In this document: positions 1 through 7,362 of the stretch, one piece after another | How positions within the stretch are numbered: position 1 is the first letter of the stretch | How the letters are laid out: the number at the start of each line of letters is the position of its first letter | Assembly: GCA_022360595.1 (NCBI GenBank) | Contig: JAKSCN010000198.1 | Coordinates: forward strand, 1-8,619 | From: Chromatiales bacterium | GTDB taxonomy: Bacteria; Pseudomonadota; Gammaproteobacteria; Chromatiales; Chromatiaceae | Direction: 5' to 3' | DNA length: 8,619 nt | The notes under the pieces: generated by a model | Told to the model about the DNA's origin: nothing | What the model saw: the letters and a program-made list of their open reading frames with translations, nothing else | The model's database searches: none | Program-made: the position numbers and the translations under genes

Positions 1-470
1 CCGACAGCGCCCTCCTCGGCCGTACTAAACAAAAACTGGCCAATAATCTCCTCCAGCACCAATGCGGACTGGGTCAGGGAGATGGTATCGCCATCTTTCA
101 AAACCTTATCGCTGCCACCGGCATCGAGCCCTATATATTGCTCACCCAGGAGACCGGCAGTGAAAATTTTGGCGAAGCTATCATCTGGGATAGCGTTGTA
201 CTGTGACTCAATGGTTAGGGTAACCACCGCTTCGTAAGTTGCCTGATCAAAACTGACATCTTTGACCCGACCAACCTTTACGCCCGCCATCGTCACCGGT
301 GCGCGCGCTTTGAGACTGCCGATATTATCGAAACGGGCATGCAACTCATACCCCTCGCCATTGGCAGCGCCACCCAGGTTACTGACTTGCATGGCAAGGA
401 AGAACAGCGCTATAAAGCCGGCTGCCATAAAGGCTCCGACCATAATCTCCAAGCTTTTGTTCTGCACCAT
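1..470 (-). CDS. mlaD: MlaD, MCE-domain subunit of the Mla phospholipid transporter (3' end outside window)
   Basis: Only the first 156 codons are present; the gene runs off the left edge. MlaD is the periplasmic MCE subunit of the MlaFEDB complex, anchored by one N-terminal helix, and forms a hexameric ring through which phospholipid passes between MlaC and the inner membrane. Seen here: a short cytoplasmic start (MVQNKSLEI), one membrane helix at about residues 10-29, then the MCE domain from about residue 41 with ARFDNIGSLKARAPVTMAGV (45-64), VGRV (66-69), FTAGLLGEQYIGL (103-115) and KDGDTI (125-130). The visible part ends in the conserved ALVLEEIIGQFLF stretch (136-148). It aligns almost throughout with E. 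coli MlaD from memory. The ATG at 470 has a GGAGAG Shine-Dalgarno sequence about 8 nt upstream. The gene follows mlaE after 29 bp on the same strand. Identity is secure; only the C-terminal tail is unseen. Confidence 0.96.
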   Translation of the reverse strand, partial: MVQNKSLEIMVGAFMAAGFIALFFLAMQVSNLGGAANGEGYELHARFDNIGSLKARAPVTMAGVKVGRVKDVSFDQATYEAVVTLTIESQYNAIPDDSFAKIFTAGLLGEQYIGLDAGGSDKVLKDGDTISLTQSALVLEEIIGQFLFSTAEEGAV

Positions 471-499
471 TTATTATTCTCTCCGATACTTTTAGTTTC

Positions 500-1276
500 T
501 TAACCAAACATCAGCGCGGTTAAGATAAAATCAAGGCCCAACACCGCCAGCGATGAGTGCACCACCGTGCGGGTTGTGGAGCGGCTCACCCCTTCGGAGG
601 TCGGCACCGCATCGTAACCTTGGAACAGCGCAATCCAGGTACAGACCACACCGAACACAAAACTTTTGATCACACCGTTGTAGATATCGTTCTGGAGATC
701 GATCTTGGCCTGCATCTGCGACCAGAAAGCACCGTCATCCACACCCAACAGACCGACACCAACAAAGTAGCCACCCAAGACACCCAGCGCACTGAACAAA
801 GCCGCCAGCAGCGGCATCGAGATCACTCCCGCAAAGAAGCGTGGGGTCAACACCCGGCGTACCGGATTGACCGCCATCATCTCCAGACCGGAGAGCTGCT
901 CTGTCGCCTTCATCAAACCGATTTCAGCCGTCAACGCTGAGCCTGCGCGCCCGGCAAATAGCAGCGCGGTGACCACCGGCCCCAGTTCGCGCACCAGAGA
1001 GGCCGCAACCATCACACCAAGCGTCTGTTCAGCGCCGAATTGGGAGAGGATGTAATAACCCTGCAGTCCCAACACCATACCGACAAAGATGCCAGAGACA
1101 CTGATAATCAGCATGGACAATACACCCACGGAGAATACCTGCTTGATCAGCAGCCCCGGTCTCCACACCACCTCGTCGGTACCACGCAGCATAAAAAACA
1201 GCAGCAGATTGGCGCGTCCCAAGTGGGTGATAAAACCGATACCGATCCGTCCAAGCCTGGCCAACTGATCTAGCAT
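500..1276 (-). CDS. mlaE: MlaE, permease subunit of the Mla phospholipid transporter
   Basis: The 258-residue integral membrane permease of the MlaFEDB complex matches the usual length of about 260. It dimerises in the inner membrane and passes lipid between MlaD and the bilayer. Seen here: an N-terminal amphipathic interface segment (about 1-35), a hydrophobic core beginning near 47-75, the family signature VRELGPVVTALLFAGRAGSA (95-114), the cytoplasmic coupling segment EIGLMKATEQLSGLEMMAV (118-136) followed by NPVRRVLTPR, further membrane helices at about 148-178 and 202-220, and a final helix at 242-257. The ATG at 1276 overlaps the end of mlaF by 7 nt (ATGCTAG), so the two are probably translationally coupled. 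mlaD follows after 29 bp. No truncation or missing motif is visible. YrbE is an older name for the same family. Confidence 0.97.
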   Translation of the reverse strand: MLDQLARLGRIGIGFITHLGRANLLLFFMLRGTDEVVWRPGLLIKQVFSVGVLSMLIISVSGIFVGMVLGLQGYYILSQFGAEQTLGVMVAASLVRELGPVVTALLFAGRAGSALTAEIGLMKATEQLSGLEMMAVNPVRRVLTPRFFAGVISMPLLAALFSALGVLGGYFVGVGLLGVDDGAFWSQMQAKIDLQNDIYNGVIKSFVFGVVCTWIALFQGYDAVPTSEGVSRSTTRTVVHSSLAVLGLDFILTALMFG

Positions 1277-2082
1277 GACAGCATATCCTCAGCCAGCTCC
1301 TTCGCCGGATAGTGAAAAGGCACTGGCCCATCGGCTTTGCCGTGCATGAACTGAGCAGTCCAATCCAATTCGGAGTTCATCATCTGCGCCGGTGCGCCAT
1401 GCTCAATCACTTTGCCGTTGGAGATCACGTAGATATGGTCAGCAATGGCGGCCGTCTCCTGCACATCATGCGAGACTACGATACTGCTCACCCCATTGGC
1501 ATCATTCAACTCCCGAATCAGTTGCACCAGCACCCCCATTGAAATGGGGTCCTGACCGGTGAACGGCTCGTCATACATCACCATCATCGGGTCGAGCACC
1601 ATCGCCCGCGCCAGCGCCACCCGGCGCGCCATACCGCCCGACAACTCGCTCGGCATCAGGTGACGAGCGCCGCGCAACCCCACTGCCTCCAATTTCAGCA
1701 GCACCAGTTTGCGAATCATCGACTCGGGCAGATCGGTATGTTCACGGATGGGATAGGCAACGTTTTCGAACACGCTGATATCAGTCAGTAGCGCACCACT
1801 CTGAAACAGCATGCCCATACGCATACGCAGTTGGTAGAGCGCCTTTGTACCCAGCTCATGGATATTCTGACCATCGACATGGATAGTGCCCGCATCGGGG
1901 TGCAACTGACCGCCGATCAACTTCAGCAATGTGGTTTTACCGGTACCGCTGGGCCCCATAATCGCTGTCACCTTACCGCGCTGAATATCGATATCGACAC
2001 CATCAAAAATCGCGCGACTGCCCCGATAAAAGGTCAGCCCCCGAATCTTGATCAACGGTTCTTGATCATTGGAACCCAACAT
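1270..2082 (-). CDS. mlaF: MlaF, ATP-binding subunit of the Mla phospholipid transporter
   Basis: The 270-residue ABC ATPase powers phospholipid movement by the MlaFEDB complex on the cytoplasmic face of the inner membrane. Seen here: Walker A GPSGTGKT (43-50), the Q-loop in MLFQSGAL, the MlaF-typical VAYPIREHT, the signature LSGGMARR (147-154), Walker B MVMYDEP (167-173), TGQDPISMGVLV after it, and the H-loop histidine in VVSHDV (about 205). The C-terminus carries the MlaF-type ADGPVPFHYPA motif rather than a generic ABC tail. I chose the ATG at 2082 because it gives 270 residues against 269 in E. coli; an in-frame GTG at 2112 would add ten residues without family support. A GAGAGG sequence lies just upstream, with short spacing. 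It is the first visible gene of mlaFED, with about 250 bp of spacer before it, so the operon promoter probably lies there. Confidence 0.97.
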   Translation of the reverse strand: MLGSNDQEPLIKIRGLTFYRGSRAIFDGVDIDIQRGKVTAIMGPSGTGKTTLLKLIGGQLHPDAGTIHVDGQNIHELGTKALYQLRMRMGMLFQSGALLTDISVFENVAYPIREHTDLPESMIRKLVLLKLEAVGLRGARHLMPSELSGGMARRVALARAMVLDPMMVMYDEPFTGQDPISMGVLVQLIRELNDANGVSSIVVSHDVQETAAIADHIYVISNGKVIEHGAPAQMMNSELDWTAQFMHGKADGPVPFHYPAKELAEDMLSC

Positions 2083-2176
2083 ATCCTCTCGCTTTACTAC
2101 CCAGCGTCCCACGCCAAAATGATAACTCTATGCCTTGCCGATAACTGTAAACAACACGCAAGGCTAAAAGTTCAAC

Positions 2177-2206
2177 ATTCTCGCTGCTTGCTCCAATCAG
2201 CGTCAA
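2177..2206 (-). promoter_or_regulatory. Candidate sigma-70-type promoter for the mla operon
   Basis: Reading the minus strand, TTGACG (2206-2201, five of six matches to the -35 consensus) is followed by an 18 bp spacer and GAGAAT (2182-2177, four of six matches to the -10). A transcript would start near 2170 and carry a leader of about 90 nt before the mlaF ATG at 2082. The rest of the spacer 2083-2335 is AT-rich, and I see no gene, strong hairpin or repeat in it. This is a consensus match by eye only. Confidence 0.35.
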
Positions 2207-2335
2207 GTAAGGTGGGCAAAATTATCAGATATTAGAGGGGGATAAGCAGATAAAAGGAATTAGAAGCTTAAGAACAGACGCTACAAAACAGCAAGCTCAA
2301 TCAGCACATAGAGATAACGTTTTTTTAACTGGCGA

Positions 2336-2953
2336 TCAGATCCCCATTAGTTCGGTTAGCACACTGGCCTCGCGCATCACTGAAACCGATGGAGGCTTGC
2401 CATTGAAAAACAGCGCAGTGAGCTGCTCACCGTTTCCAGCACCCGCAATCTGTTCTAACGCGCCTCGAATCTGGCGCAGATTACTATTAACACCACTATC
2501 AAGCAGCAGAATCGTACTACTGATCTGGGACTGACCAACTGCCACTTGCCAACATCCGTGAGCAATTGAAAAATCGCTCTTCTTAGCTTGATAACAGGTG
2601 ACACCGAGTTCACTCAACAACATTGCCTGGTCATCTTGCATCTGATCTCCGCTCAGTAGCAATCCACCCAGCTGATCTGAAAACAGCGCCAAGCGTTGCT
2701 GTAGCTCAGGCCATCTATCCTGATCATAGGATTTACCCAATTGGAGAAAAAAACGAAATGCCTCATGCACATCATCTACCCAAGTAGCGATATCCTTCAG
2801 TGACGCATCACCCCAGCTCTCCCAAGGCAGCATCACAGCAGGAAAATCATTAGCGTAGTAGCTTAAGCGCCAATCGCTCGGGAGATCATCCGGATAATAG
2901 TCATCCTGCCAGCCAGCATGCTCCCAACCCAGGGCGCCGATCATCACACCCAT
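2336..2953 (-). CDS. Small uncharacterised protein with a DUF72/YecE-like N-terminus
   Basis: This 205-residue soluble protein has no signal peptide or membrane segment, and I do not recognise a characterised function. Residues 5-43 contain IGALGWEHAGW, then YYPDDLP (19-25) and LSYYANDFPAVMLP (30-43). This strongly recalls the opening strand and helix of DUF72 (YecE) proteins, which read roughly IGTSGW, FYP, LP and YYA followed by TVE. Typical DUF72 proteins are about 240-280 residues, and the usual TVEIN motif is replaced here by AVMLP, so this is a divergent or shortened relative at best. The rest is acidic, with two cysteines (in VTCYQAKK and HGCWQV), and ends in a probable alpha/beta segment LTALFFNGKPPSVSVMREAS. 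The ATG at 2953 shares one base with the stop of the upstream membrane gene (TGATG) and has GGAG 9 nt upstream. A TTG at 2956 or an ATG at 2944 are alternative starts. It is the last gene of the ampG-led operon. Confidence 0.8.
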   Translation of the reverse strand: MGVMIGALGWEHAGWQDDYYPDDLPSDWRLSYYANDFPAVMLPWESWGDASLKDIATWVDDVHEAFRFFLQLGKSYDQDRWPELQQRLALFSDQLGGLLLSGDQMQDDQAMLLSELGVTCYQAKKSDFSIAHGCWQVAVGQSQISSTILLLDSGVNSNLRQIRGALEQIAGAGNGEQLTALFFNGKPPSVSVMREASVLTELMGI

Positions 2954-3633
2954 CAAAAAGCGCTCCAGAGAGTATAGAGGCCAAACAGAATCACCATAGC
3001 GCCGGCAACCTGTCGCGCCAAGGCCGACTCAGCCAGTCGCGCCGCAGCACCGGCCAACGTACCCATAAGCAACAGGTTGGGTAGCGTTCCCAACGCAAAG
3101 GCAAGCATCAGCAGCGCACCCTGCCAGACACCACCTGCCGAAACGGCATTGACCAACATACTGTAGACCAGACCACAGGGTATCCACCCCCAGATTAATC
3201 CTATCGCCAGCGCCTGGCCTGGTGACCTGACCGGCATCAGCTTACGCCCGATAGGTTCCAGCCGTTTCCAGATCGCCCCACCAGCGCGCTCCACCCGATT
3301 CAGCACCATCCACCAACCGGCCAGATAGAGCCCCAACAGCACCATAAACAGGCCAGCGATCACCAGCAGCACCTGCTGCGCCATATAAACCGGCATGAAC
3401 TGCGCCAGGAGTACACCAACACCCCCCATAATCGCACCCGCCACCACATAACTGGAAATGCGTCCCAGATTGTAGGCGAGCTGAAAAGGCATCATTCCCA
3501 AAATGCTGGCGCGATTCTGCTCAGGCAGACCAAACGTCAATGCACCAACAATACCGCCGCACATACCGACACAGTGAACCCCACCCAGCAGTCCAACCAC
3601 AAAGGCACTCAGATAAGGTAATAACAGATCCAT
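2953..3633 (-). CDS. DsbD_2-type / TauE-SafE-like membrane protein
   Basis: This 226-residue polytopic inner-membrane protein has about six hydrophobic segments (roughly 3-34, 49-79, 85-110, 140-161, 170-198 and 206-225). The N-terminal signature GGVHCVGMCGG (17-27) with Cys21 and Cys25, and the IPCG motif (151-154) with Cys153, mark the DsbD_2 group usually annotated as sulfite exporter TauE/SafE family. Relatives often sit beside cytochrome cbb3 oxidase maturation or copper-handling genes, and some move reductant or metal across the membrane; the substrate here cannot be told. There is no thioredoxin domain, so it is not full DsbD. I placed the start at ATG 3633: it has a strong GGGGAGG Shine-Dalgarno sequence 7 nt upstream, shares one base with the ampG stop (TAATG), and begins right at the membrane domain. 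An upstream in-frame start at 3744 would add 37 unlikely residues inside ampG. Confidence 0.88.
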   Translation of the reverse strand: MDLLLPYLSAFVVGLLGGVHCVGMCGGIVGALTFGLPEQNRASILGMMPFQLAYNLGRISSYVVAGAIMGGVGVLLAQFMPVYMAQQVLLVIAGLFMVLLGLYLAGWWMVLNRVERAGGAIWKRLEPIGRKLMPVRSPGQALAIGLIWGWIPCGLVYSMLVNAVSAGGVWQGALLMLAFALGTLPNLLLMGTLAGAAARLAESALARQVAGAMVILFGLYTLWSAF

Positions 3634-4895
3634 TACGCAACCTCCCCGACAGGACCTGACACCGATCCCCGCCGATACAACCACCCGAGCAACAACAGCC
3701 CCGGAATAGCAATCAACGTGCAGAACAGAAAGAAATTGACCCAACCCATCGCCTCAGCCATAAAACCGGTCGGCGAGGCAGCAATTACCCGTGGAATTCC
3801 CATAAAACTGGTGAGCAACGCATACTGGGTCGCTGAAAATTTCTTGTTGGTAATAGTGGCCATAAAGGCGATATAGGCAGCCGTTCCCATACCGCCGCTG
3901 AGATTCTCGAAAGCGATCACCGCCGCCAACCCCGGCAAGCTGTTGCCCAGTATGGCAAGCAACGCAAAACCCGCCGTAGAAAGGGCCTGCAAAATGCCGA
4001 AACCCCAGAGCATGCGATAGATACCAAACCGCAGAATCAACACACCGCCGACCAAACCACCGGCCACCGTTGCCCAAAAGCCAAACAGCTTAACCACGGC
4101 TCCGATTTCACTCTTAGTGAAGCCGATATCCAGATAAAACGGCGTGGTCATATGCTGAGCCATGGTATCGCCAATTTTATAAAACAGGATAAACAAGAGA
4201 ATCAGCAGTGCATCATTCCGCTGAAAAAACTCGACAAATGGATTAACCACCGCCTCCTGTAACGTACGTGGCTGCCCCTCAGCCATCTCCGGCTCAGGTG
4301 AGAGCAGCGTTGTGATCACTCCCAGGAACATGATCCCCGCCATGATCAGATAGACCATCTGGAAGGGGATAAAATCGGCCATGATCAGACCGCCACCCGA
4401 AGCAAGCAGCATCCCCAGGCGATAACCATAGACATAGAATGAGGCCCCCAGGCCCTGTTCATCATCGCGCAGACTTTCACGTCGGTAGGCATCCACCACA
4501 ATATCCTGACTGGCGGAGAAAAAGGTTACCAAGAGTGCCGCAACAGCCACAGAGAGCGGACTGGTCGCCGGCTGAGAAAACGCCAACAACACTAACGAGC
4601 CAATCAGCGCCACCTGGGCAATCAACAGCCAGCCACGACGGCGTCCAAGCAGCGAAGGGGTATAACGATCCAGCAGCGGAGCCCAAACGAACTTCAAGGT
4701 GTAGGGCAGCCCCACAAAGGCGAATAACCCGATAGTCGCCAGATCGACACCCTCTTCGGTCATCCACGCCTGCAAAACCGATCCGGTTAATAGCAGTGGC
4801 AAACCACAGACAAAACCGAGCAGCACATGCACCAACAGATGCCTGCTAAACAGAACCCTAATCAGCTCTTGGATCGATAACCGCAATCTATCCAC
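3633..4895 (-). CDS. ampG: AmpG-like major facilitator permease (probable muropeptide importer)
   Basis: This 420-residue MFS protein has about 12 membrane helices. AmpG imports anhydro-muropeptides released during peptidoglycan turnover for cytoplasmic recycling. Family features seen: GLPLLLTGSVLQAWM (31-45), GLPYTLKFVWAPLLDR (62-77), the MFS loop motif RRRGWLL (85-91), SASQDIVVDAYRRE (127-140) and YGYRLGM (156-162). The second half has FYKIGDTMAQHMTTPFYLD and SATQYALLTSF. It is shorter than E. coli AmpG (491), which has extra C-terminal helices, but about 420 residues is common in other Gammaproteobacteria. The start is uncertain. GTG at 4895 directly follows an in-frame TAG and has no good Shine-Dalgarno sequence. 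TTG at 4886 (codon 4) lies 5 nt after AGGTGG and may be the true start. It leads a coupled operon with the two downstream genes. AmpG transport is inferred from family only; other AmpG-like MFS proteins may carry other substrates. Confidence 0.9.
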   Translation of the reverse strand: MDRLRLSIQELIRVLFSRHLLVHVLLGFVCGLPLLLTGSVLQAWMTEEGVDLATIGLFAFVGLPYTLKFVWAPLLDRYTPSLLGRRRGWLLIAQVALIGSLVLLAFSQPATSPLSVAVAALLVTFFSASQDIVVDAYRRESLRDDEQGLGASFYVYGYRLGMLLASGGGLIMADFIPFQMVYLIMAGIMFLGVITTLLSPEPEMAEGQPRTLQEAVVNPFVEFFQRNDALLILLFILFYKIGDTMAQHMTTPFYLDIGFTKSEIGAVVKLFGFWATVAGGLVGGVLILRFGIYRMLWGFGILQALSTAGFALLAILGNSLPGLAAVIAFENLSGGMGTAAYIAFMATITNKKFSATQYALLTSFMGIPRVIAASPTGFMAEAMGWVNFFLFCTLIAIPGLLLLGWLYRRGSVSGPVGEVA

Positions 4896-5050
4896 CTAAT
4901 CATTTCAACTTGCCGGGCAACCAACCATCTCCAGCAAAACTACCGCACACCGGACTAAATTTAGGTCGAGAGTATAACCGGTTTCACAAACAGCGCTTGC
5001 ATCTTCACCCACAGCCACGGAAAATTTATCCATCAACCTCTGGAGTTACC
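4896..5050. promoter_or_regulatory. Divergent promoter region between the ampG operon and pyrE
   Basis: This 155 bp spacer must hold the start signals of both divergent units. A possible -10 lies at its centre on both strands: TATACT on the minus strand (4976-4971) facing ampG, and TATAAC on the plus strand (4973-4978) facing pyrE. Neither has a convincing -35 at 16-18 bp. I see no attenuator hairpin with a U-tract like the one before E. coli pyrE. The pyrE ribosome binding site is GGAG at 5042-5045, 5 nt before the ATG. Exact promoters remain unresolved. Confidence 0.35.
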
Positions 5051-5692
5051 ATGCAAGATTATCAACGCGATTTCCTCGACTTTGCCCTCGATGTAGGCGT
5101 GATGCGCTTTGGCGAGTTTACCCTGAAATCGGGCCGTATCAGCCCCTATTTTTTCAATGCCGGCCTATTCAACACCGGCGCCAGCCTGGCCCGCCTGGGA
5201 CGTTTCTATGCACAGGCAATTGTCGACTCAGGTATCGAGTTTGATGTGTTATATGGCCCGGCCTACAAGGGTATTCCCCTCGCCGCGGTAACCGCTGCCG
5301 CACTTTACGACCGCCATAACATCGACATCCCCTACGCTTTCAATCGCAAAGAGGCGAAAGATCACGGTGAAGGTGGCTCCATCGTCGGCCATCCACTGGA
5401 AGGCAAAATCATGATTATCGACGATGTCATCACAGCCGGCACCGCTATCCGCGAATCCATGGATATCATCCAGGCTGAGGGTGCCACCCCTGCTGGCGTG
5501 GTTATCGCACTGGATCGCCAGGAACGGGGTAAAGGCGAACGCTCCGCCATCCAGGAGGTTGAATCCGACTACGGAATGCCGGTGGCCGCTATTGTCAAAC
5601 TGGAGCACCTGATCTCCTATTTAGGTGAAAAGCCGGATGCAGGCAACTCTTTGGCCAGCATCGAAAAGTATCGTGAGACTTATGGCATTTAA
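5051..5692 (+). CDS. pyrE: Orotate phosphoribosyltransferase
   Basis: PyrE converts orotate and PRPP to orotidine 5'-monophosphate, the fifth step of de novo UMP synthesis, as a cytoplasmic dimer. From ATG 5051 the protein is 213 residues, the same as E. coli PyrE. It shows FGEFTLKSGRISPYFFNAG (20-38), GPAYKGIPLA (69-78), the catalytic flexible loop RKEAKDHGEGG (99-109), the PRPP-binding loop IMIIDDVITAGTAI (120-133) and LDRQERG (154-160). A GGAG Shine-Dalgarno sequence lies 5 nt before the start. The frame stays open back to 4910, but that 47-residue extension is low-complexity, lies in the promoter region and is not part of the family. It is divergent from the ampG operon and 25 bp upstream of the DUF4124 gene. 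The argB-slmA/pyrE arrangement here matches the neighbourhood in other Gammaproteobacteria. Confidence 0.98.
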   Translation: MQDYQRDFLDFALDVGVMRFGEFTLKSGRISPYFFNAGLFNTGASLARLGRFYAQAIVDSGIEFDVLYGPAYKGIPLAAVTAAALYDRHNIDIPYAFNRKEAKDHGEGGSIVGHPLEGKIMIIDDVITAGTAIRESMDIIQAEGATPAGVVIALDRQERGKGERSAIQEVESDYGMPVAAIVKLEHLISYLGEKPDAGNSLASIEKYRETYGI

Positions 5693-5717
5693 CCGTCCTA
5701 TTCAGTATTGAGCAGAC

Positions 5718-6743
5718 ATGGACGCTATCGATATTAATCAACCATCCAGGAATAAAACGTTGATACAGGCAGGAAGAAAGAGACTGATCGTCAAAGGCCT
5801 TTTACTGAGCCTTCTGCTGGCGCCCCCCATCCTCTCGGCAAAGCTCTACAAGTGGGTGGATGAAAACGGCGAAGTACACTACTCGGACAAAGTACCCTCT
5901 CAGTACCAGAAAGGTGCGCACTCTGAACTGGATAAGCGTGGCATCCAGCGTAAACAGGTGGATGCCGCCAAAACAAAGGAGGAGATCGCCAAAGAGCAGG
6001 AGCTGGAGCGTCTGCGCACCGAACAGCAGCGCTTGATTGAGGAACAGCGGAAAGAGGACCAGGTACTGCTACGGACCTTTCGTTCTGAAGACGACATCCT
6101 CATGACGCGCAACGGCTCGATCACCGCTGTTGACGTCACCATTCAGGTAACGCGCAGCAATATTCGCCGCATGAAATTTAAGCTTGCCGAAATGCAACAG
6201 CGCGCCGCACAGATCGAACGCCAGGGACGCGCTGTTTCACAGAAGCAGCTTCAAAGCATCGAAAGCACCCGTCGTCAGTTGAAGGAGAGTTACACCGCCA
6301 TCATTCGTCAGGAGCAAAAAAAAGAGGTTATCCGCACCAAAGCCGCCTCTGACCTGGATCGTTTCCGCAAGTTGAAAAAGCTGAACGAAGAGAATAAAAG
6401 CCCGGTGGAAGAGCTAAAACCTTTTTCACTGCTCGATACCGTTGTGGTATGCGAAAACGACGCACAGTGCGACAGCGCCTGGAAAAAGGCTGAAAAGTAC
6501 GTGCGCAAGCACGCCTCCACGCGCCTGCAGATTCTTAGCGGCAGCATCATCATGACCGCCGCTCCGGTTTCCGATAAAGAGATCAGTCTGACCGTCTCCC
6601 GCATCATCGAGAAGGACCAGCCTGGCGCCAAGCTGTTTCTGGATCTACAGTGCCGGGCAACCAAAGAGGGTAAAGCCCTGTGCGCCACCCCCGAGATGGA
6701 GGAGATACGAATGGGCTTTCGCACATTCCTCAGCGAAGGCTAG
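5718..6743 (+). CDS. Exported DUF4124 coiled-coil protein of unknown function
   Basis: The 341-residue protein (from ATG 5718) appears to be secreted to the periplasm. Residues 20-41 form a signal peptide: a basic start GRKRLIVK, a leucine-rich core GLLLSLLLAPPI, and a likely cleavage after LSA. Directly after it is a DUF4124 module, KLYKWVDENGEVHYSDKVP (42-60). Residues about 75-225 are rich in E, K, Q and R and look like a long coiled coil. The C-terminal part (about 237-341) is a separate folded region with four cysteines (245, 251, 312, 322), suggesting two disulfides. The start is doubtful: ATG 5718 has a poor ribosome site and gives a long N-terminal region, whereas TTG 5760 (codon 15) lies 7 nt after AGGAA and yields a normal signal peptide. 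It follows pyrE by 25 bp and is probably co-transcribed with it. No function is known to me; an envelope role is inferred only from export and coiled coil. Confidence 0.87.
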   Translation: MDAIDINQPSRNKTLIQAGRKRLIVKGLLLSLLLAPPILSAKLYKWVDENGEVHYSDKVPSQYQKGAHSELDKRGIQRKQVDAAKTKEEIAKEQELERLRTEQQRLIEEQRKEDQVLLRTFRSEDDILMTRNGSITAVDVTIQVTRSNIRRMKFKLAEMQQRAAQIERQGRAVSQKQLQSIESTRRQLKESYTAIIRQEQKKEVIRTKAASDLDRFRKLKKLNEENKSPVEELKPFSLLDTVVVCENDAQCDSAWKKAEKYVRKHASTRLQILSGSIIMTAAPVSDKEISLTVSRIIEKDQPGAKLFLDLQCRATKEGKALCATPEMEEIRMGFRTFLSEG

Positions 6744-6765
6744 GGGGGGTGTTAACACTAAGCGA

Positions 6766-7347
6766 CTAGCGAAACAGCGCTCCATCCAGCGCCTGCCACT
6801 GCGCCTCCCAATTGGCCAGTGGTGAGGTGTTGAAACGGGTGCGCAGATATTGGTGCATTTTCCCCTCCACCAGTGCCAGCATAATGCTGGCGCCCAACTC
6901 AGGCTCCGCCGTATCCACATCCCCACGCAAACGGGTTTCGCGCAGAATCTGCTTGAACTGCGTCTCCAGGCGCGAAAAGAACTGCCCTACCCGAAGATGC
7001 AGTCGATCGGTCTCTCCCACCAAAGCATCTCCCAGCAGCACACGCGTGATACCTGGATTACGATCGGCAAAGGCCAGAATGAGATAGAGCACTTTGGCAC
7101 AGCGCGCCCGACTCTCTTTCTCATCTTCAAGAATCTGATTGATCCGTGCAAACACGGCCTCTTCGGCGAATTCAATCAATCCCTCAAACATTTTCGCCTT
7201 ACTGGCGAAATGGCGATAAAGCGCCGCCTCGGAAACCCCGGTTGAACGCGCCAGCACCGCCGTGGTAATCCGCTCACCGGGGCTGCGCTCCAGCTCGGTA
7301 GCCAGGGTTTCCAAAATCTGCTGCTTTCTTGAGACTTTATTATTCAT
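6766..7347 (-). CDS. slmA: SlmA, nucleoid occlusion factor (TetR family)
   Basis: The 193-residue TetR-family DNA-binding protein compares with 198 in E. coli. SlmA binds specific chromosomal sites and, when DNA-bound, antagonises FtsZ assembly over the nucleoid, so the division septum does not cut unsegregated DNA. Seen here: the N-terminal helix-turn-helix, RITTAVLARSTGVSEAALYR (26-45) followed by HFASKAKMFEGLIEF, which is nearly identical to E. coli SlmA. SlmA-type features follow: ARINQILEDEKE, RNPGITRVLLGDAL, DRLHLRVGQFFSRLETQ, and LRETRLR near position 140. This distinguishes it from generic TetR repressors. The ATG at 7347 lies 15 bp after the argB stop, with a weak GAG ribosome site, so it is probably translated from an argB-slmA transcript. 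It converges on the DUF4124 gene with a 22 bp gap; the only structure in that gap is a 10 bp palindrome, with no clear terminator. Confidence 0.95.
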   Translation of the reverse strand: MNNKVSRKQQILETLATELERSPGERITTAVLARSTGVSEAALYRHFASKAKMFEGLIEFAEEAVFARINQILEDEKESRARCAKVLYLILAFADRNPGITRVLLGDALVGETDRLHLRVGQFFSRLETQFKQILRETRLRGDVDTAEPELGASIMLALVEGKMHQYLRTRFNTSPLANWEAQWQALDGALFR

Positions 7348-7362
7348 TGTTATCGCTCATCA

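Noticed and set aside
2318..2350. Possible terminator after the DUF72-like gene, suggested by a GGGGAT/ATCGCC pairing and a T-run on the plus strand.
   Set aside because: The stem is short and mismatched. On the transcribed strand the following run is A rather than T, so it does not form an intrinsic terminator.
3634..3744. Longer start for the DsbD_2-like gene at 3744.
   Set aside because: It would overlap ampG by 111 bp and add 37 residues before the conserved membrane start. The ATG at 3633 has a strong GGGGAGG site and TAATG coupling.
4911..4924. 14-base direct match TGCCGGGCAACCAA, also at 6651-6664.
   Set aside because: One copy is inside the DUF4124 coding sequence and the other in the pyrE spacer, with no extended similarity. 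A single match of this length in 8.6 kb is plausibly chance.
4910..5050. N-terminal extension of PyrE from ATG 4910.
   Set aside because: PyrE from ATG 5051 has exactly the family length and a good ribosome site. The extension has no family counterpart and occupies the divergent promoter region.
6751..6760. Perfect palindrome GTGTTAACAC between the DUF4124 gene and slmA, considered as a SlmA binding site or terminator.
   Set aside because: The known SlmA site is close to GTGAGTACTCAC, which this does not match in the centre. There is no loop or T-tract for a terminator. A 10 bp palindrome can arise by chance.
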